DNA from: a virus
DNA length: 35,609 bases
Reading direction: 5' to 3' (one strand)
Virus record (IMG/VR): IMGVR_UViG_3300037882_001090
Span: 1 to 35,609 of that record
This document shows positions 5,832 through 13,188 of the stretch, one piece after another (the stretch's first letter is position 1; each line of letters starts with the position of its first letter). A program made the position numbers and the translations under genes. The notes below the pieces were generated by a model, which was given only the letters and a program-made list of their open reading frames with translations, was not told where the DNA came from and did no database searches.

Positions 5832-7371
5832 ACTCATACCTCTTTATGCGTGGGAATTTATCACTGTGGTCAACATGAATAACAGACGGGGTTTTAAGTG
5901 TGGCAGCATGAAACAATAAATCTTCCATAGAATATGCTTTGATATCACCATAGCAGTCCCAACCACGCTCTTTGAAAAATTGCTTTGCTTTGTCGCGTGC
6001 AAACTCATTTTCACTGTGTGGACTAATCCACTCACTGATTGCACCATATTTTGTATTGCACACATAATAAACGCGAAGGCTCTTGTTGCCATTCTTCTGG
6101 TTAGTATGTTCACGGTAAACCACATTTTTCACTTTGTATTCAACCATCGGATTAAACACTGCCGCAGAAGAAGTGTTTGCCTCTAAATGGTGGTTTGCTT
6201 TTGGCGATTCTGGCTCAGGCCAGTGATATTGGCACTGGTCACACACCCCAACGGTTACTGGCTCCACGAAAGTTTCACACTCAGGGCATATTTTGCCGTT
6301 TGCTTGCGGAGCTTCACCTTTTGATTTTTGATGTAATGGGGAACCGAGGCCGCCATGCTCCATTAGGTTTCCTGCCATATCCAGCAGAAAGCAATCCTCT
6401 TTGCCCTCCTGCAAACGCACACCACGCCCAAGCATTTGCTCCCATAGGGCTTTGCTTTTGGTAGGACGCAAGCACACAATCATATCAACATTTGGAGCAT
6501 CGAATCCCTCTAGCAATATCTCGCAATTCACTAGGTGACGCAGTGTCCCAGATTTAAAGTCTGCAAGTATTTGTTCGCGTTCACCTTGTGGCGTTCCACC
6601 GTGTAATACAGCGGACTGCAATCCGTTTTCTTTCATTTGCTTTGTCAGAACATTTGCGTGTGCGACATTCACACAAAATATAAGAATGCTCTCGCGTCCG
6701 TCACCGTAGGCCACAATGTTTTTTATGGCTGCTTTAATTAATTCAGGGTCTTCCATAACGGTTGCAAGCAAACCCTCGCTATATTCCCCAGCTACAAGTT
6801 TCACCTTTGACAGGTCTGGCGCATCTTTTGCCTTGTTGGTTATCTTGGTTAAATATCCAAGCTCTAGAAGCATTTTATAGCCAGCCCTGTAGACTATTTC
6901 ACCCCACGAAAGATTGCCGCCAGCCAAGCGAAACGGAGTTGCTGTCAAACCTACAATCTTGCATGGCTTATGCTTTCCTATGAAATTCCAATACTGACCA
7001 AGCTCTTCGCTGTTTGGCATATGGTGACACTCGTCCACGATTATCGCGTCGAATTTCTCAAACTCTTTATTGTAAATACTTTGCACGCCAGCAATGATAA
7101 CGCTTGATTCGGTATCTTTCTCGCCCACGCTTGCGCTGTAATAGCCAAATGGCACATTAAGTTTGGCACCCGTTTGCTCAAGTAGCTCTTTCCTGTGAGC
7201 AAGCACACACACCCGTTGGCCAAGTGAGTGAAAGTACTCAGCCAACGAGTTTATTATGTGTGTTTTCCCGCCGCCAGTAGCCACGTCAACAATACACGGG
7301 GTATCTTTGTACTTAACCCATGTTTTGATAGTGTCTACGGCGGCAAGTTGATAGTCACGCAATTCAGACAT
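5764..7371 (-). CDS. DEAH-box superfamily 2 helicase
   Basis: A DNA helicase of the UvsW/SSL2-like group. Seen: LRDYQLAAVDTI (Q-like motif) at residue 4, Walker A ATGGGKT (31-37), Walker B/DEAH-type VDECHHMP near 110, motif III LTATPFR, and motif VI MLGRGVRL, so both RecA lobes are complete. After residue 360 a CPEC...CDQC zinc ribbon and a C-terminal domain follow, as in many phage homologues. It is likely to unwind replication or recombination intermediates together with the neighbouring VRR-NUC nuclease, Sak4-like ATPase and DUF669 protein. The start overlaps the upstream stop as TAATG. The full 535 residues look intact. Confidence 0.9.
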   Translation of the reverse strand: MSELRDYQLAAVDTIKTWVKYKDTPCIVDVATGGGKTHIINSLAEYFHSLGQRVCVLAHRKELLEQTGAKLNVPFGYYSASVGEKDTESSVIIAGVQSIYNKEFEKFDAIIVDECHHMPNSEELGQYWNFIGKHKPCKIVGLTATPFRLAGGNLSWGEIVYRAGYKMLLELGYLTKITNKAKDAPDLSKVKLVAGEYSEGLLATVMEDPELIKAAIKNIVAYGDGRESILIFCVNVAHANVLTKQMKENGLQSAVLHGGTPQGEREQILADFKSGTLRHLVNCEILLEGFDAPNVDMIVCLRPTKSKALWEQMLGRGVRLQEGKEDCFLLDMAGNLMEHGGLGSPLHQKSKGEAPQANGKICPECETFVEPVTVGVCDQCQYHWPEPESPKANHHLEANTSSAAVFNPMVEYKVKNVVYREHTNQKNGNKSLRVYYVCNTKYGAISEWISPHSENEFARDKAKQFFKERGWDCYGDIKAYSMEDLLFHAATLKTPSVIHVDHSDKFPRIKRYEYANRESNTESVDTSLSEDHIPW

Positions 7372-7787
7372 TAAAATGGCGCATCCTCTGAAGGTGTGTA
7401 GTCTTCAGAAAGATAGCGAGCAATTTCCGTATAGCGGGTATCTTTTTTCTGTGCACGCACCTCAATAGTGAGCACCCTGTTTTTAAGGGGTGAGGTGGGG
7501 GTGACAGGCTTACCAGTTGCATCAGCAATACGCTTAATGTTCTGCTTGGCAATGTTAGCTGTTTTCACATCCGTGTTGTGTACGTTATACCAAACACGCC
7601 CTTCTTTGCCCTTAAACTCACCTTCCAACACCTCAAAGGTGACAATCAAGGGATTTGGATTGGATTCTTTTTTGGTTTCCCCAGCCTCTTCGTTGGCAAT
7701 CAGAACCTTATAGGTTCCAATCGGCAAGCCTTGTGCATCATACTGGACATCTTCTGTGGTTTTAAATCCATATAAGTCGGTTGTCAT
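7371..7787 (-). CDS. DUF669 single-strand DNA-binding-like protein
   Basis: Matches the DUF669 pattern: an opening LPIGTYKVLIANEEAGETKK, followed by NPLIVTFEVLEGEFKGKEGRVWYNVHN and a C-terminal conserved IAKQNIKRIADATG. These proteins are thought to serve as phage single-strand DNA-binding proteins in Sak4-type recombination modules. The last residues (SEDYTPSEDAPF) are acidic with a terminal Pro-Phe, like the protein-interaction tip of bacterial SSB. AAAGGA lies 8 bp before the ATG. It is flanked by the helicase and the Sak4-like gene. Confidence 0.8.
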   Translation of the reverse strand: MTTDLYGFKTTEDVQYDAQGLPIGTYKVLIANEEAGETKKESNPNPLIVTFEVLEGEFKGKEGRVWYNVHNTDVKTANIAKQNIKRIADATGKPVTPTSPLKNRVLTIEVRAQKKDTRYTEIARYLSEDYTPSEDAPF

Positions 7788-7789
7788 GG

Positions 7790-7975
7790 TTATATTCCTT
7801 TAAAATTAATGTTGATTTGTTCTAGTGCGGCACTTACATCGTAGCCATTTGGCAGCTCAATTTGAGCCAATCCAACTGCTTTTACCATTTGACCGACATC
7901 GTCGATTTTGTCCCCATTAAAATGGAATCCGTTACCTATGGCTTCTATAATTTTGTCTAGCTGTTCATCTGTCAT
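7790..7975 (-). CDS. Hypothetical early protein (61 aa)
   Basis: A small acidic protein (DEQLDKIIEAIGNGFHFNGDKIDDVGQMVKAVGL) without a recognised domain. A GTG at 7981 forms a GTGA overlap with the upstream gene, but AAAGG is spaced better for ATG 7975, so that start is given. The two differ by two residues. It lies between two recombination genes, and a role there is possible but unproved. Confidence 0.65.
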   Translation of the reverse strand: MTDEQLDKIIEAIGNGFHFNGDKIDDVGQMVKAVGLAQIELPNGYDVSAALEQININFKGI

Positions 7976-7977
7976 AG

Positions 7978-8721
7978 TCACTTACCTTTCGTTATGTATT
8001 GTTCGAGTTGTTTGTAATTAAGCGGCAATTCCTTGTCTAACAACATGCGTCCACCGCCTACGAATGCTGCACTTCCACCAGCATAAAGCACTGGCTTTGG
8101 TTCGGTTGGCTTTCCGTCCTTACTTACATGGAAAGAGTAATCTGCAAACAAAATTAAATCCGCCCACTCATTTACTATGCCACTAAGCTGCTTTGACAGC
8201 TTGAGCTGATGGCGCGAGTACGGTTCTTTCGTTGGCAGGTCTACTGTTTTGATTTCGCTGTGGGCAATAAGCAAAGCCTTTATGCCTTTCTTCTTATAGA
8301 TAGCATCAAGCCATTCCATTATTTTTGCGGTATCGCTTGCAGCATCGGAAACGCCCTTATTGTAAGCAAACTCTTTTACTGTGGAATCAGTAATGGATTT
8401 GCCATTGTACATTTTAATCAGCTTCTTTTGTGCCAATCTTTCAGCCCAGTCGATTGAATCAACTATAATGGTTCCACACTTAAATGCATCGTTTTCATAA
8501 ATGTGTTTAAGCCAACCAAGCACTTCATCCATTGTGTTTAATTTCGGCGTGGCACGAACTTTCTTGCCAATATAGTCAAGGCCGCCCTCGATGTTGATAA
8601 AAAACGCATCCTCAGCTTCTGCTGCAAAACGTGTTTTTCCTATCTTTGGCACCCCGTAAAGCACCTTTTTTGCTGGCATTTCTTTCGATTGCCCTGCTTC
8701 AATTTCTACAAATTCGGTCAT
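7978..8721 (-). CDS. Sak4-like recombinase ATPase (AAA_24)
   Basis: A RecA-core single-strand annealing/recombination ATPase of the phage Sak4 group. Seen: KVLYGVPKIGKTRFA with Walker A GVPKIGKT (23-30), FINIEGGLDYI, Walker B TIIVDSIDWAERL, and a conserved KALLIAHSEIKTVDLP...PYSRHQLKLS segment with the arginine and glutamine expected for the sensor regions. The 247-residue length is normal. AAGGAG lies 8 bp before the ATG. Sak4 proteins work with an SSB partner; the DUF669 gene two places downstream is the likely partner. Confidence 0.85.
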   Translation of the reverse strand: MTEFVEIEAGQSKEMPAKKVLYGVPKIGKTRFAAEAEDAFFINIEGGLDYIGKKVRATPKLNTMDEVLGWLKHIYENDAFKCGTIIVDSIDWAERLAQKKLIKMYNGKSITDSTVKEFAYNKGVSDAASDTAKIMEWLDAIYKKKGIKALLIAHSEIKTVDLPTKEPYSRHQLKLSKQLSGIVNEWADLILFADYSFHVSKDGKPTEPKPVLYAGGSAAFVGGGRMLLDKELPLNYKQLEQYITKGK

Positions 8722-8722
8722 A

Positions 8723-9106
8723 CTATTTACTCCTTAAGGTTATAAAGTTGGATTGTTTAATGGTGTACCAGTTCCCTTGCGGTCTGGTATTCTTTATTTT
8801 GATTTTGTCTGGTCTACGAATGGTAATGATGCGAGCATATTCTTCTGGGATGGCTTGCATATCATCGCTATAAACAACAATTTCTTCGCTATTGCCAAGC
8901 GTAATACTATGGTGTTCAGTTGAGAATTGCACTACGCCGTTAGCTTGGCAATAGTCGATGATGGCTTGTTCAGTTTCTTGCTCTGCTTTTTGAAGTTGAT
9001 GCAACACTTCTGTTTGTGCTCGTATATCTTGCTCGCATTTCATAAGTGATTGGCGAGTACCAATTAGCATATCGATTAATAGGTGTTCTTCATCGTTATT
9101 TGTCAT
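8723..9106 (-). CDS. Gp157-like coiled-coil protein, first gene of the early operon
   Basis: The N-terminal half is a coiled coil (MKCEQDIRAQTEVLHQLQKAE). The C-terminal half has IPEEYARIITIRRPDKIKIKN, reminiscent of the siphovirus Gp157 family, which often precedes Sak4-like genes. Gp157 has been linked to phage resistance, but its mechanism is unclear. The start at ATG 9106 is preferred over 9112 because AAAGGA is then 7-8 bp away. The family call is tentative. Confidence 0.65.
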   Translation of the reverse strand: MTNNDEEHLLIDMLIGTRQSLMKCEQDIRAQTEVLHQLQKAEQETEQAIIDYCQANGVVQFSTEHHSITLGNSEEIVVYSDDMQAIPEEYARIITIRRPDKIKIKNTRPQGNWYTIKQSNFITLRSK

Positions 9107-9139
9107 TGTCATTTCCTTTTCATGTGTTTGTCATTTTGT

Positions 9140-9184
9140 TGTTGCCAACACCTCGTGTTTACGCTAGTCCCGTAATACTGTCAA
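9140..9184 (-). promoter_or_regulatory. Early leftward promoter with operator-like palindrome
   Basis: On the minus strand, TTGACA (9184-9179), a 17-base spacer and TAAACA (9161-9156) form a sigma-70 promoter reading into the Gp157/Sak4 operon. TGTTG-C-CAACA (9140-9150), an 11-bp near-perfect palindrome, covers the expected start point at about 9149 and is a likely operator. The XRE gene that starts divergently at 9204 is the obvious candidate to bind it. No strong plus-strand promoter was found for that gene. Confidence 0.55.
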
Positions 9185-9203
9185 CACATTATTTTGAGGT
9201 TTT

Positions 9204-9482
9204 ATGAATTTCTTTGAAACGATTAAAGACGGACGTGAGCGAATGGGGATGACACTCTCAGAAGCCGCAGAAAGTATAGGTATTTCGCTTACATACCTGT
9301 GTGATATTGAAAAGGCCAGACCAAAGAAAATAAGTATGGAATTCATTTATGCTGCGGCCAACACTTACGGGCTTAGTGTTGATGAATTGTGTGTTTTGGC
9401 AAAGCGCATTCCCCGTGATGTTTATTATAAAATAGCCAACAATCCGCAACTATTTCAAGTCATCCGCAATATAGAGGTTTAG
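9204..9482 (+). CDS. XRE-family regulator, divergent from early operon
   Basis: A helix-turn-helix protein with residues 5-62 forming the DNA-binding domain (IKDGRERMGMTLSEAAESIGISLTYLCDIEKARPKKISMEFIYAAANTYGLS). It is followed by DELCVLAKRIPRDVYYKIANNPQLFQVIRN, a short tail typical of this group. GAGG precedes the ATG. It is followed by the primase-helicase gene one base after the stop, so the two are co-transcribed. It probably regulates the divergent promoter in the 9113-9203 gap. It resembles a control-switch protein, but without an integrase lysogeny is not established. Confidence 0.85.
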   Translation: MNFFETIKDGRERMGMTLSEAAESIGISLTYLCDIEKARPKKISMEFIYAAANTYGLSVDELCVLAKRIPRDVYYKIANNPQLFQVIRNIEV

Positions 9483-9483
9483 C

Positions 9484-11481
9484 ATGGACTTACACCAAGC
9501 GTTTTCTGCTTATGGTTTGCTTTCTGATTCACTTGTTATGGATGGCAGTTTGCACCGATGTGGAACCGTTCGAAAACCAAGAGATAAAAACGGTTGGTAT
9601 ATTATATTTGACGGTGGAGCCGCCGCAGTTTTTGGCAACTGGGAAAATGGGGATGGTCACGAATATTGGAAAGGCCAGAATGTAGAGTTTGATTATGAGC
9701 GTGTTCGTAGGGCAATGGATGCGGTGCGCGCAGAGCGTGAATCAAAACATAATGAGGTGGCAAAAGACGCGCTTGCTTACTTCGAGTCATGCTCAAGGGA
9801 TGGTTACAGCGATTACTTAAAGAAAAAGCGTTGCTATCCACATGGTGCGCGTTTTGATGGAAATGTGCTTGTGTTACCCGTGCAGGATTCAAGTGGTAAA
9901 ATATGGAGCACGCAAAAAATTTACGGCGATGGCTTCAAGTGCTTTGCACAAGGTGGTCGCGTACAGGGGTGCTATTACCCCATATTTGGGCGCAACGTGT
10001 CAAAAGATGAATTAGTAGTTGTCTGTGAGGGATTTGCTACGGGTGCAAGCATTCACCAAGAAACAGGTTTGCCAGTGGTAGTTGCCTTTAATGCCGGAAA
10101 TCTAAAAGCAGTTTGTGATTCGCTTCCTTTTCGCAACCTCATTATTGCCGCTGATAATGATGAAAGTGGCGTAGGAGAGAAGAAAGCCAAGGAGTCAGGC
10201 TATAAATACGTCATGCCCAAAATTGTAGGGTGGGATTATAGTGATGTTTTCTTAAATGGCAAGGAATTTAAGAGTGATTTTATAACTCCAGTTGAGGTGG
10301 TCAATGATTTTGAAGTGCATGGTTTAGTTGGAAAGATAGCGGATTGGATAACTGAAACAGCAATACACCCACAACCCAAACTTTCTCTTGCTGCTGCGCT
10401 TGGCTTTGTCGCTATGATTCGCGGCCATAAAATTTGCGGTGGTACTGATTTGCGCACCAATCTGCTGATTATGTCAATGTCACCCACTGGGGGCGGTAAA
10501 GACCACCCACAGAAGTGTATCGTTAAGTTAGCAAATGCCTGCGGACTTGGGCGCAATATGCTTGGTGAGCCTGTTAGTGGGGGCGGATTTTTAACAGGAT
10601 TGCTTGAAGCCAATAGGGTGGGCTTGCTTGTCATTGATGAGGTGGGTAGGTTTCTTGGGAATATCTCCAACAAAAACTCTGGGGGTTATCAAAAAGAGAT
10701 TGTTGATTATATCATCAAGACTTTCAGTTGCGCCAATAGCACGCTTTATGGCAGGCAACATGTTGATACGAAAAAAAACCCAAGGGTTGACATTCAGCAG
10801 CCTCATTTCTGCTGTGTAGGCTCTAGCGTAAAAGAAAAAATAAAGGCTTCGTGCTCAAGCACGGATGTTTTAGATGGGTTTTTGAATCGCTGGTTGGTTT
10901 TTGATGCTGATGTGTATGTTGATAGGAAAAAGGAGCCGAAAAAGGCTACACCTCCACAAGAGTTAGTTGACCTGATTGTTTCATCCATGGGTACGATTAA
11001 TTATAACGCCTATGGAGAGCCTGAACCTACAGAGGTTAGTTTTACCCCTGAGGCGTGGGATATATTCGTTATCTTTAGAAATAAGATTGACGTGCTAGTC
11101 AGAACTTCAGGCCATCCAGTCAATGCTCTCTATAATCGCACCTGCGAGCATGTGGAGAAGGTTGCTTTGACTCTTTGTGATGGTGAAGACATCCTTTGCA
11201 GTGATGTACGGCTTGCAATCCAGATTGTCGAAGAAAGCAATAAATCAATTTTGCAGTTTGTTGGTCTTATCAGTGACAACGTGTTTGAAGAGGATTTTAT
11301 CAGGGTTAGGGAAAAGATTAAAGATGTTGGTGAAATCGCCAAGGGAGCACTGACCTACAAATGTCAGTTTGTCACTGGTGGGGTGAAAAGGATTAATGAA
11401 ATAGTTAATATTTTGCTTGATGGAAATCACATAGTAGAGCGCGTGGTTGGAAAGAAAACGCTCTATAAGTGGATAGGCTAA
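9484..11481 (+). CDS. Toprim primase / DUF3987 helicase fusion
   Basis: The main replication protein. The N-terminal 130 residues include a DGGAAAVFGNWENGD segment found before phage Toprim domains. A Toprim fold follows, with VVVCEGFATGASIH (about 175-188, catalytic Glu) and AADNDESG (about 221-228, metal-binding Asp). The C-terminal DUF3987 helicase has Walker A SPTGGGK (about 333-339) and Walker B GLLVIDEVG (about 380-388). It would prime and unwind DNA. The 665-residue length is complete. It is expressed with the XRE gene upstream and ends beside a palindrome-rich AT region that may be the origin. A terminator follows at 11521-11555. Confidence 0.9.
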   Translation: MDLHQAFSAYGLLSDSLVMDGSLHRCGTVRKPRDKNGWYIIFDGGAAAVFGNWENGDGHEYWKGQNVEFDYERVRRAMDAVRAERESKHNEVAKDALAYFESCSRDGYSDYLKKKRCYPHGARFDGNVLVLPVQDSSGKIWSTQKIYGDGFKCFAQGGRVQGCYYPIFGRNVSKDELVVVCEGFATGASIHQETGLPVVVAFNAGNLKAVCDSLPFRNLIIAADNDESGVGEKKAKESGYKYVMPKIVGWDYSDVFLNGKEFKSDFITPVEVVNDFEVHGLVGKIADWITETAIHPQPKLSLAAALGFVAMIRGHKICGGTDLRTNLLIMSMSPTGGGKDHPQKCIVKLANACGLGRNMLGEPVSGGGFLTGLLEANRVGLLVIDEVGRFLGNISNKNSGGYQKEIVDYIIKTFSCANSTLYGRQHVDTKKNPRVDIQQPHFCCVGSSVKEKIKASCSSTDVLDGFLNRWLVFDADVYVDRKKEPKKATPPQELVDLIVSSMGTINYNAYGEPEPTEVSFTPEAWDIFVIFRNKIDVLVRTSGHPVNALYNRTCEHVEKVALTLCDGEDILCSDVRLAIQIVEESNKSILQFVGLISDNVFEEDFIRVREKIKDVGEIAKGALTYKCQFVTGGVKRINEIVNILLDGNHIVERVVGKKTLYKWIG

Positions 11482-11489
11482 ATGAAGGT

Positions 11490-11703
11490 TGAAGCTTCAT
11501 TTGAAGCTTAATTGAAGTTCAACCCACTATATTGTAATGATATAGTGGGTTTTTTCTGAACTTCATAGGGGGTGTATTATAAGGGGGTATATATAGATGG
11601 TAAATAAAATAGTGTACTATATAAATGAAGTATAGATATTATAGTATTATTATAGTAATATCAATATATTGAACTTCATTTTGTCTTAAATGAAGCTTCA
11701 TTT
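11490..11703. repeat. Cluster of TGAAGCTTCA-type palindromes in AT-rich DNA; candidate origin or partition site
   Basis: TGAAGCTTCA occurs at 11490-11499 and inside the perfect 16-bp palindrome AAATGAAGCTTCATTT at 11688-11703. Variants TGAAGTTCA (about 11513), TGAACTTCA (11557-11565 and 11670-11678) and single half-sites AAATGAAG lie between them. The DNA between about 11570 and 11690 is very AT-rich with two GGGGGT-n-TAT repeats and many TATAGT-like runs. Position next to the primase-helicase and a ribbon-helix-helix gene suggests a replication origin, partition centre or multi-site operator. There is no protein-coding frame apart from the last bases of the 11698-11823 gene. Confidence 0.55.
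11521..11555 (+). terminator. Rho-independent terminator after the primase-helicase gene
   Basis: A 12-bp perfect stem: AACCCACTATAT (11521-11532), a 7-base loop, and ATATAGTGGGTT (11540-11551), followed by T6. It ends the rightward XRE/primase message. The stem is further framed by TGAAGTTCA and TGAACTTCA, members of the surrounding repeat family. Confidence 0.85.
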
Positions 11704-11823
11704 CTTCATTTCACTCAAAATCGCTATTATTAGGGCTTTAAGGGGTATGCCACGGGTTAAGGCTTCCTGCTTGAGAGAGTGGTGCAGGTCAGCGGGGATA
11801 GTTATGTTGATGTTTTTTGTCAT
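11698..11823 (-). CDS. 41-residue ribbon-helix-helix DNA-binding protein
   Basis: A tiny Arc/CopG-type protein: a short strand KNINITIP (residues 3-10), then helix ADLHHSLKQEALTRG, a turn at IPL and a second helix KALIIAILSEMKK. This is the minimal complete fold. ATG 11823 follows directly after the TAA of the upstream gene. Such proteins bind palindromic DNA as dimers. Its 3' end runs into the 16-bp palindrome at 11688-11703, and related palindromes fill the next 200 bp, so these are its likely sites. A role in origin control, partition or repression is inferred. Confidence 0.8.
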   Translation of the reverse strand: MTKNINITIPADLHHSLKQEALTRGIPLKALIIAILSEMKK

Positions 11824-11973
11824 TTAGTTCTTTTCCTCTAATAGGTGAAGGCCAAGCGCAACTTCCCAGCCCTCACGGAATTGTGATTGTAGGTTGGGTG
11901 TTGCGGGGTTATTTGGGGCTATTTGGGTGTATACAGGGGTGTAATACATGCCCCACTCTGATTCGTTTTCCAT
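11824..11973 (-). CDS. 49-residue hypothetical protein
   Basis: The frame begins at ATG 11973-11971, overlapping the preceding stop as TAATG, with TAA at 11826-11824 directly before the ribbon-helix-helix start. The product is acidic at both ends, with a proline- and asparagine-rich middle (YTPVYTQIAPNNPATPNLQS) and a C-terminal helix (FREGWEVALGLHLLEEKN). The layout suggests translation coupled to its neighbours, perhaps as a partner of the RHH protein. No family recognised. Confidence 0.7.
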   Translation of the reverse strand: MENESEWGMYYTPVYTQIAPNNPATPNLQSQFREGWEVALGLHLLEEKN

Positions 11974-12266
11974 TATTTTTCCCCCCTAAAGTAATGATAA
12001 TGCCCCATTTCACTGGCGATTATGTATTTTATTACAGAAACATGTCTTTGTTTGAGGTTGTTCAACCGCTTTCTTTTTCTAACACGAACAGCTATTTTAT
12101 GAACGCTGTATAGCTTATGTTTTTCTATCCATATGGCGACCTCACAAGCATCATCGGTGTTAAAATTCTTATATTTCCCCGAAAACAATAACTCCTTAAA
12201 AAGGAATATTGATAAATCATTGTATTTTGTGCTTGTCATAGCCCAATCTCTTTCCCAACATTTCAT
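11973..12266 (-). CDS. Hypothetical basic protein (97 aa)
   Basis: Residues 10-60 are mixed (KYNDLSIFLFKELLFSGKYKNFNTDDACEVAIWIEKH), followed by a strongly basic segment VRVRKRKRLNNLKQRH that suggests nucleic-acid binding, and an aromatic C-terminus. GGAG lies 8 bp before ATG 12266, which overlaps the upstream TAA as TAATG. A second possible start is the methionine at codon 10. Unknown function. Confidence 0.65.
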   Translation of the reverse strand: MKCWERDWAMTSTKYNDLSIFLFKELLFSGKYKNFNTDDACEVAIWIEKHKLYSVHKIAVRVRKRKRLNNLKQRHVSVIKYIIASEMGHYHYFRGEK

Positions 12267-12472
12267 TATCTGCTCTCCAATCCTGTTAAGTTATCCACAA
12301 TGTGCTCACCACATACACACTCACCATTCTGGTTAAAGTGGCTAGCGCAATACTCAGGGCTTTGCTTATAGCAATCATCACAGTAAGGCTCGCCTGTTTC
12401 AGAGTCCGTGGTGTAATCGTCCTCTTGTGGGTCAATGGTGCAGTCGCAAGCGGTGCAGAATAAAACTGACAT
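12266..12472 (-). CDS. Cysteine-rich zinc-ribbon protein (68 aa)
   Basis: Contains CTACDC near the start, CDDC in the middle, and CVCG and other Cys/His residues later, enough for two zinc sites (treble-clef or rubredoxin-like). The start at MSVLFC (ATG 12472-12470) is chosen because it overlaps the upstream TAA as TAATG, the habit of this operon. The frame could begin four codons earlier at 12484. Small zinc proteins like this usually bind nucleic acids or host factors; nothing more specific is visible. Confidence 0.7.
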   Translation of the reverse strand: MSVLFCTACDCTIDPQEDDYTTDSETGEPYCDDCYKQSPEYCASHFNQNGECVCGEHIVDNLTGLESR

Positions 12473-12669
12473 TATAGCCCCCATAAAGTTGAGGTTGGTA
12501 TATCAAGCGCGTAAGAAGCGATTAGCGTCATGCCAAGAACAAGCGTGATTGAGGCAAATACCAAGAAGGGGAAAGCAAACAGGATAAACTCACCTGTATT
12601 GTTGCGGATTACACGCAATGCACGTTGACGCTTAATGGTTTTAATGGATTGTTTGAGTTCTGGGGTCAT
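12472..12669 (-). CDS. Small membrane protein (65 aa)
   Basis: A basic cytoplasmic N-terminus (MTPELKQSIKTIKRQRALRVIR) is followed by one or two membrane helices (FILFAFPFLVFASITLVLGMTLIASYAL). It is the first gene after the promoter at 12717-12745, with AAAGGAGA just before the ATG. No known family. The strongly positive N-terminus fixes the orientation with the N-terminus inside the cell. Confidence 0.7.
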   Translation of the reverse strand: MTPELKQSIKTIKRQRALRVIRNNTGEFILFAFPFLVFASITLVLGMTLIASYALDIPTSTLWGL

Positions 12670-12716
12670 GGTTGTCTCCTTTGGTTATTGGCAGGTGTAT
12701 CCCTGCTCATATAACT

Positions 12717-12745
12717 AACTTACATAAGTTCGCTTAGTTAGTCAA
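12717..12745 (-). promoter_or_regulatory. Leftward promoter with overlapping palindromic operator
   Basis: On the minus strand, TTGACT (12745-12740), a 17-base spacer and TAAGTT (12722-12717). The palindrome AACTTA-CA-TAAGTT (12717-12730) lies over the -10 box, and a wider inverted repeat (ACTAACTTA...TTAGTTAGT) spans about 12714-12742. This is the layout of a repressed promoter serving the five-gene small operon that ends with the ribbon-helix-helix gene, which may autoregulate. Confidence 0.55.
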
Positions 12746-12778
12746 TAGGAAAATGTTGTTTTTATCCTACTTTATTTC

Positions 12779-12807
12779 TTGACATTGTTTTTACTTGAGT
12801 TTATTAT
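12779..12807 (+). promoter_or_regulatory. Late promoter, near-consensus sigma-70
   Basis: TTGACA (12779-12784), exactly 17 bases, then TATTAT (12802-12807). It reads into the secreted peptide and the terminase genes. It is the strongest promoter match in the window and marks the start of the long plus-strand late region. Confidence 0.75.
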
Positions 12808-12832
12808 GGGATTTGATACTATAGGAGGTATT

Positions 12833-12967
12833 ATGAAAACGATTTTAACAGTAATTTTAGCTTTATCTGCAAGCACAGCGTTTGCTCAAGCCACACAATG
12901 CCAAACGTTTAGCGATGGCGTGACCATCTGCTATCCTGTTGGCGGAGGTTCTAGCTTTGGCCGATAA
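12833..12967 (+). CDS. Small secreted or periplasmic peptide (44 aa)
   Basis: MKTILTVILALSASTAFAQA is a clear signal peptide with an AFA-Q signal peptidase I site after about residue 18. The mature part (about 26 residues) holds two cysteines (QCQTFSDGVTICYPVGGGSS) that could form a disulfide. AGGAGGT lies just upstream of ATG 12833. A longer frame beginning at 12779 would start in the promoter and is rejected. It is the first late gene. Its function is unknown. Confidence 0.75.
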   Translation: MKTILTVILALSASTAFAQATQCQTFSDGVTICYPVGGGSSFGR

Positions 12968-13187
12968 CAGAATGTATCTAGTCCATAAGGAGACTGGCGA
13001 TAAATATCTTTTAGCCAAAGACCTTGACGGATATGGCTCTGCTGTAAATGATTATAACCAACCTGATTTTGATGAATGGCTTGCCAAACACTCAGCGGGC
13101 GGATTTCTCAATTATGGACCATTTAAGCTATGGTACGAAAACCAAGACGATGAGGACTGGGTTGAAGAATTGCCCAGCATGCAATAA
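12957..13187 (+). CDS. Hypothetical acidic protein (76 aa), TTG start
   Basis: GGAGG at 12944-12948 is 8 bp before TTG 12957, which makes this codon a better start than TTG 12939 or ATG 12972 (which lacks a nearby site). The gene overlaps the peptide gene upstream by 11 bp. The product is acidic and aromatic (DLDGYGSAVNDYNQPDFDEWL; FKLWYENQDDEDWVEEL). No family recognised. It is expressed from the late promoter. Confidence 0.65.
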   Translation: MADNRMYLVHKETGDKYLLAKDLDGYGSAVNDYNQPDFDEWLAKHSAGGFLNYGPFKLWYENQDDEDWVEELPSMQ

Positions 13188-13188
13188 C

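Noticed and set aside
11817-12113. 98-codon plus-strand frame
   Set aside because: It is antisense to three well-tiled minus-strand genes and has low-complexity content typical of a shadow frame.
12779-12832. N-terminal extension of the secreted peptide from TTG 12779
   Set aside because: It would begin inside the -35 box, and the internal ATG 12833 has a perfect ribosome site and starts a proper signal peptide.
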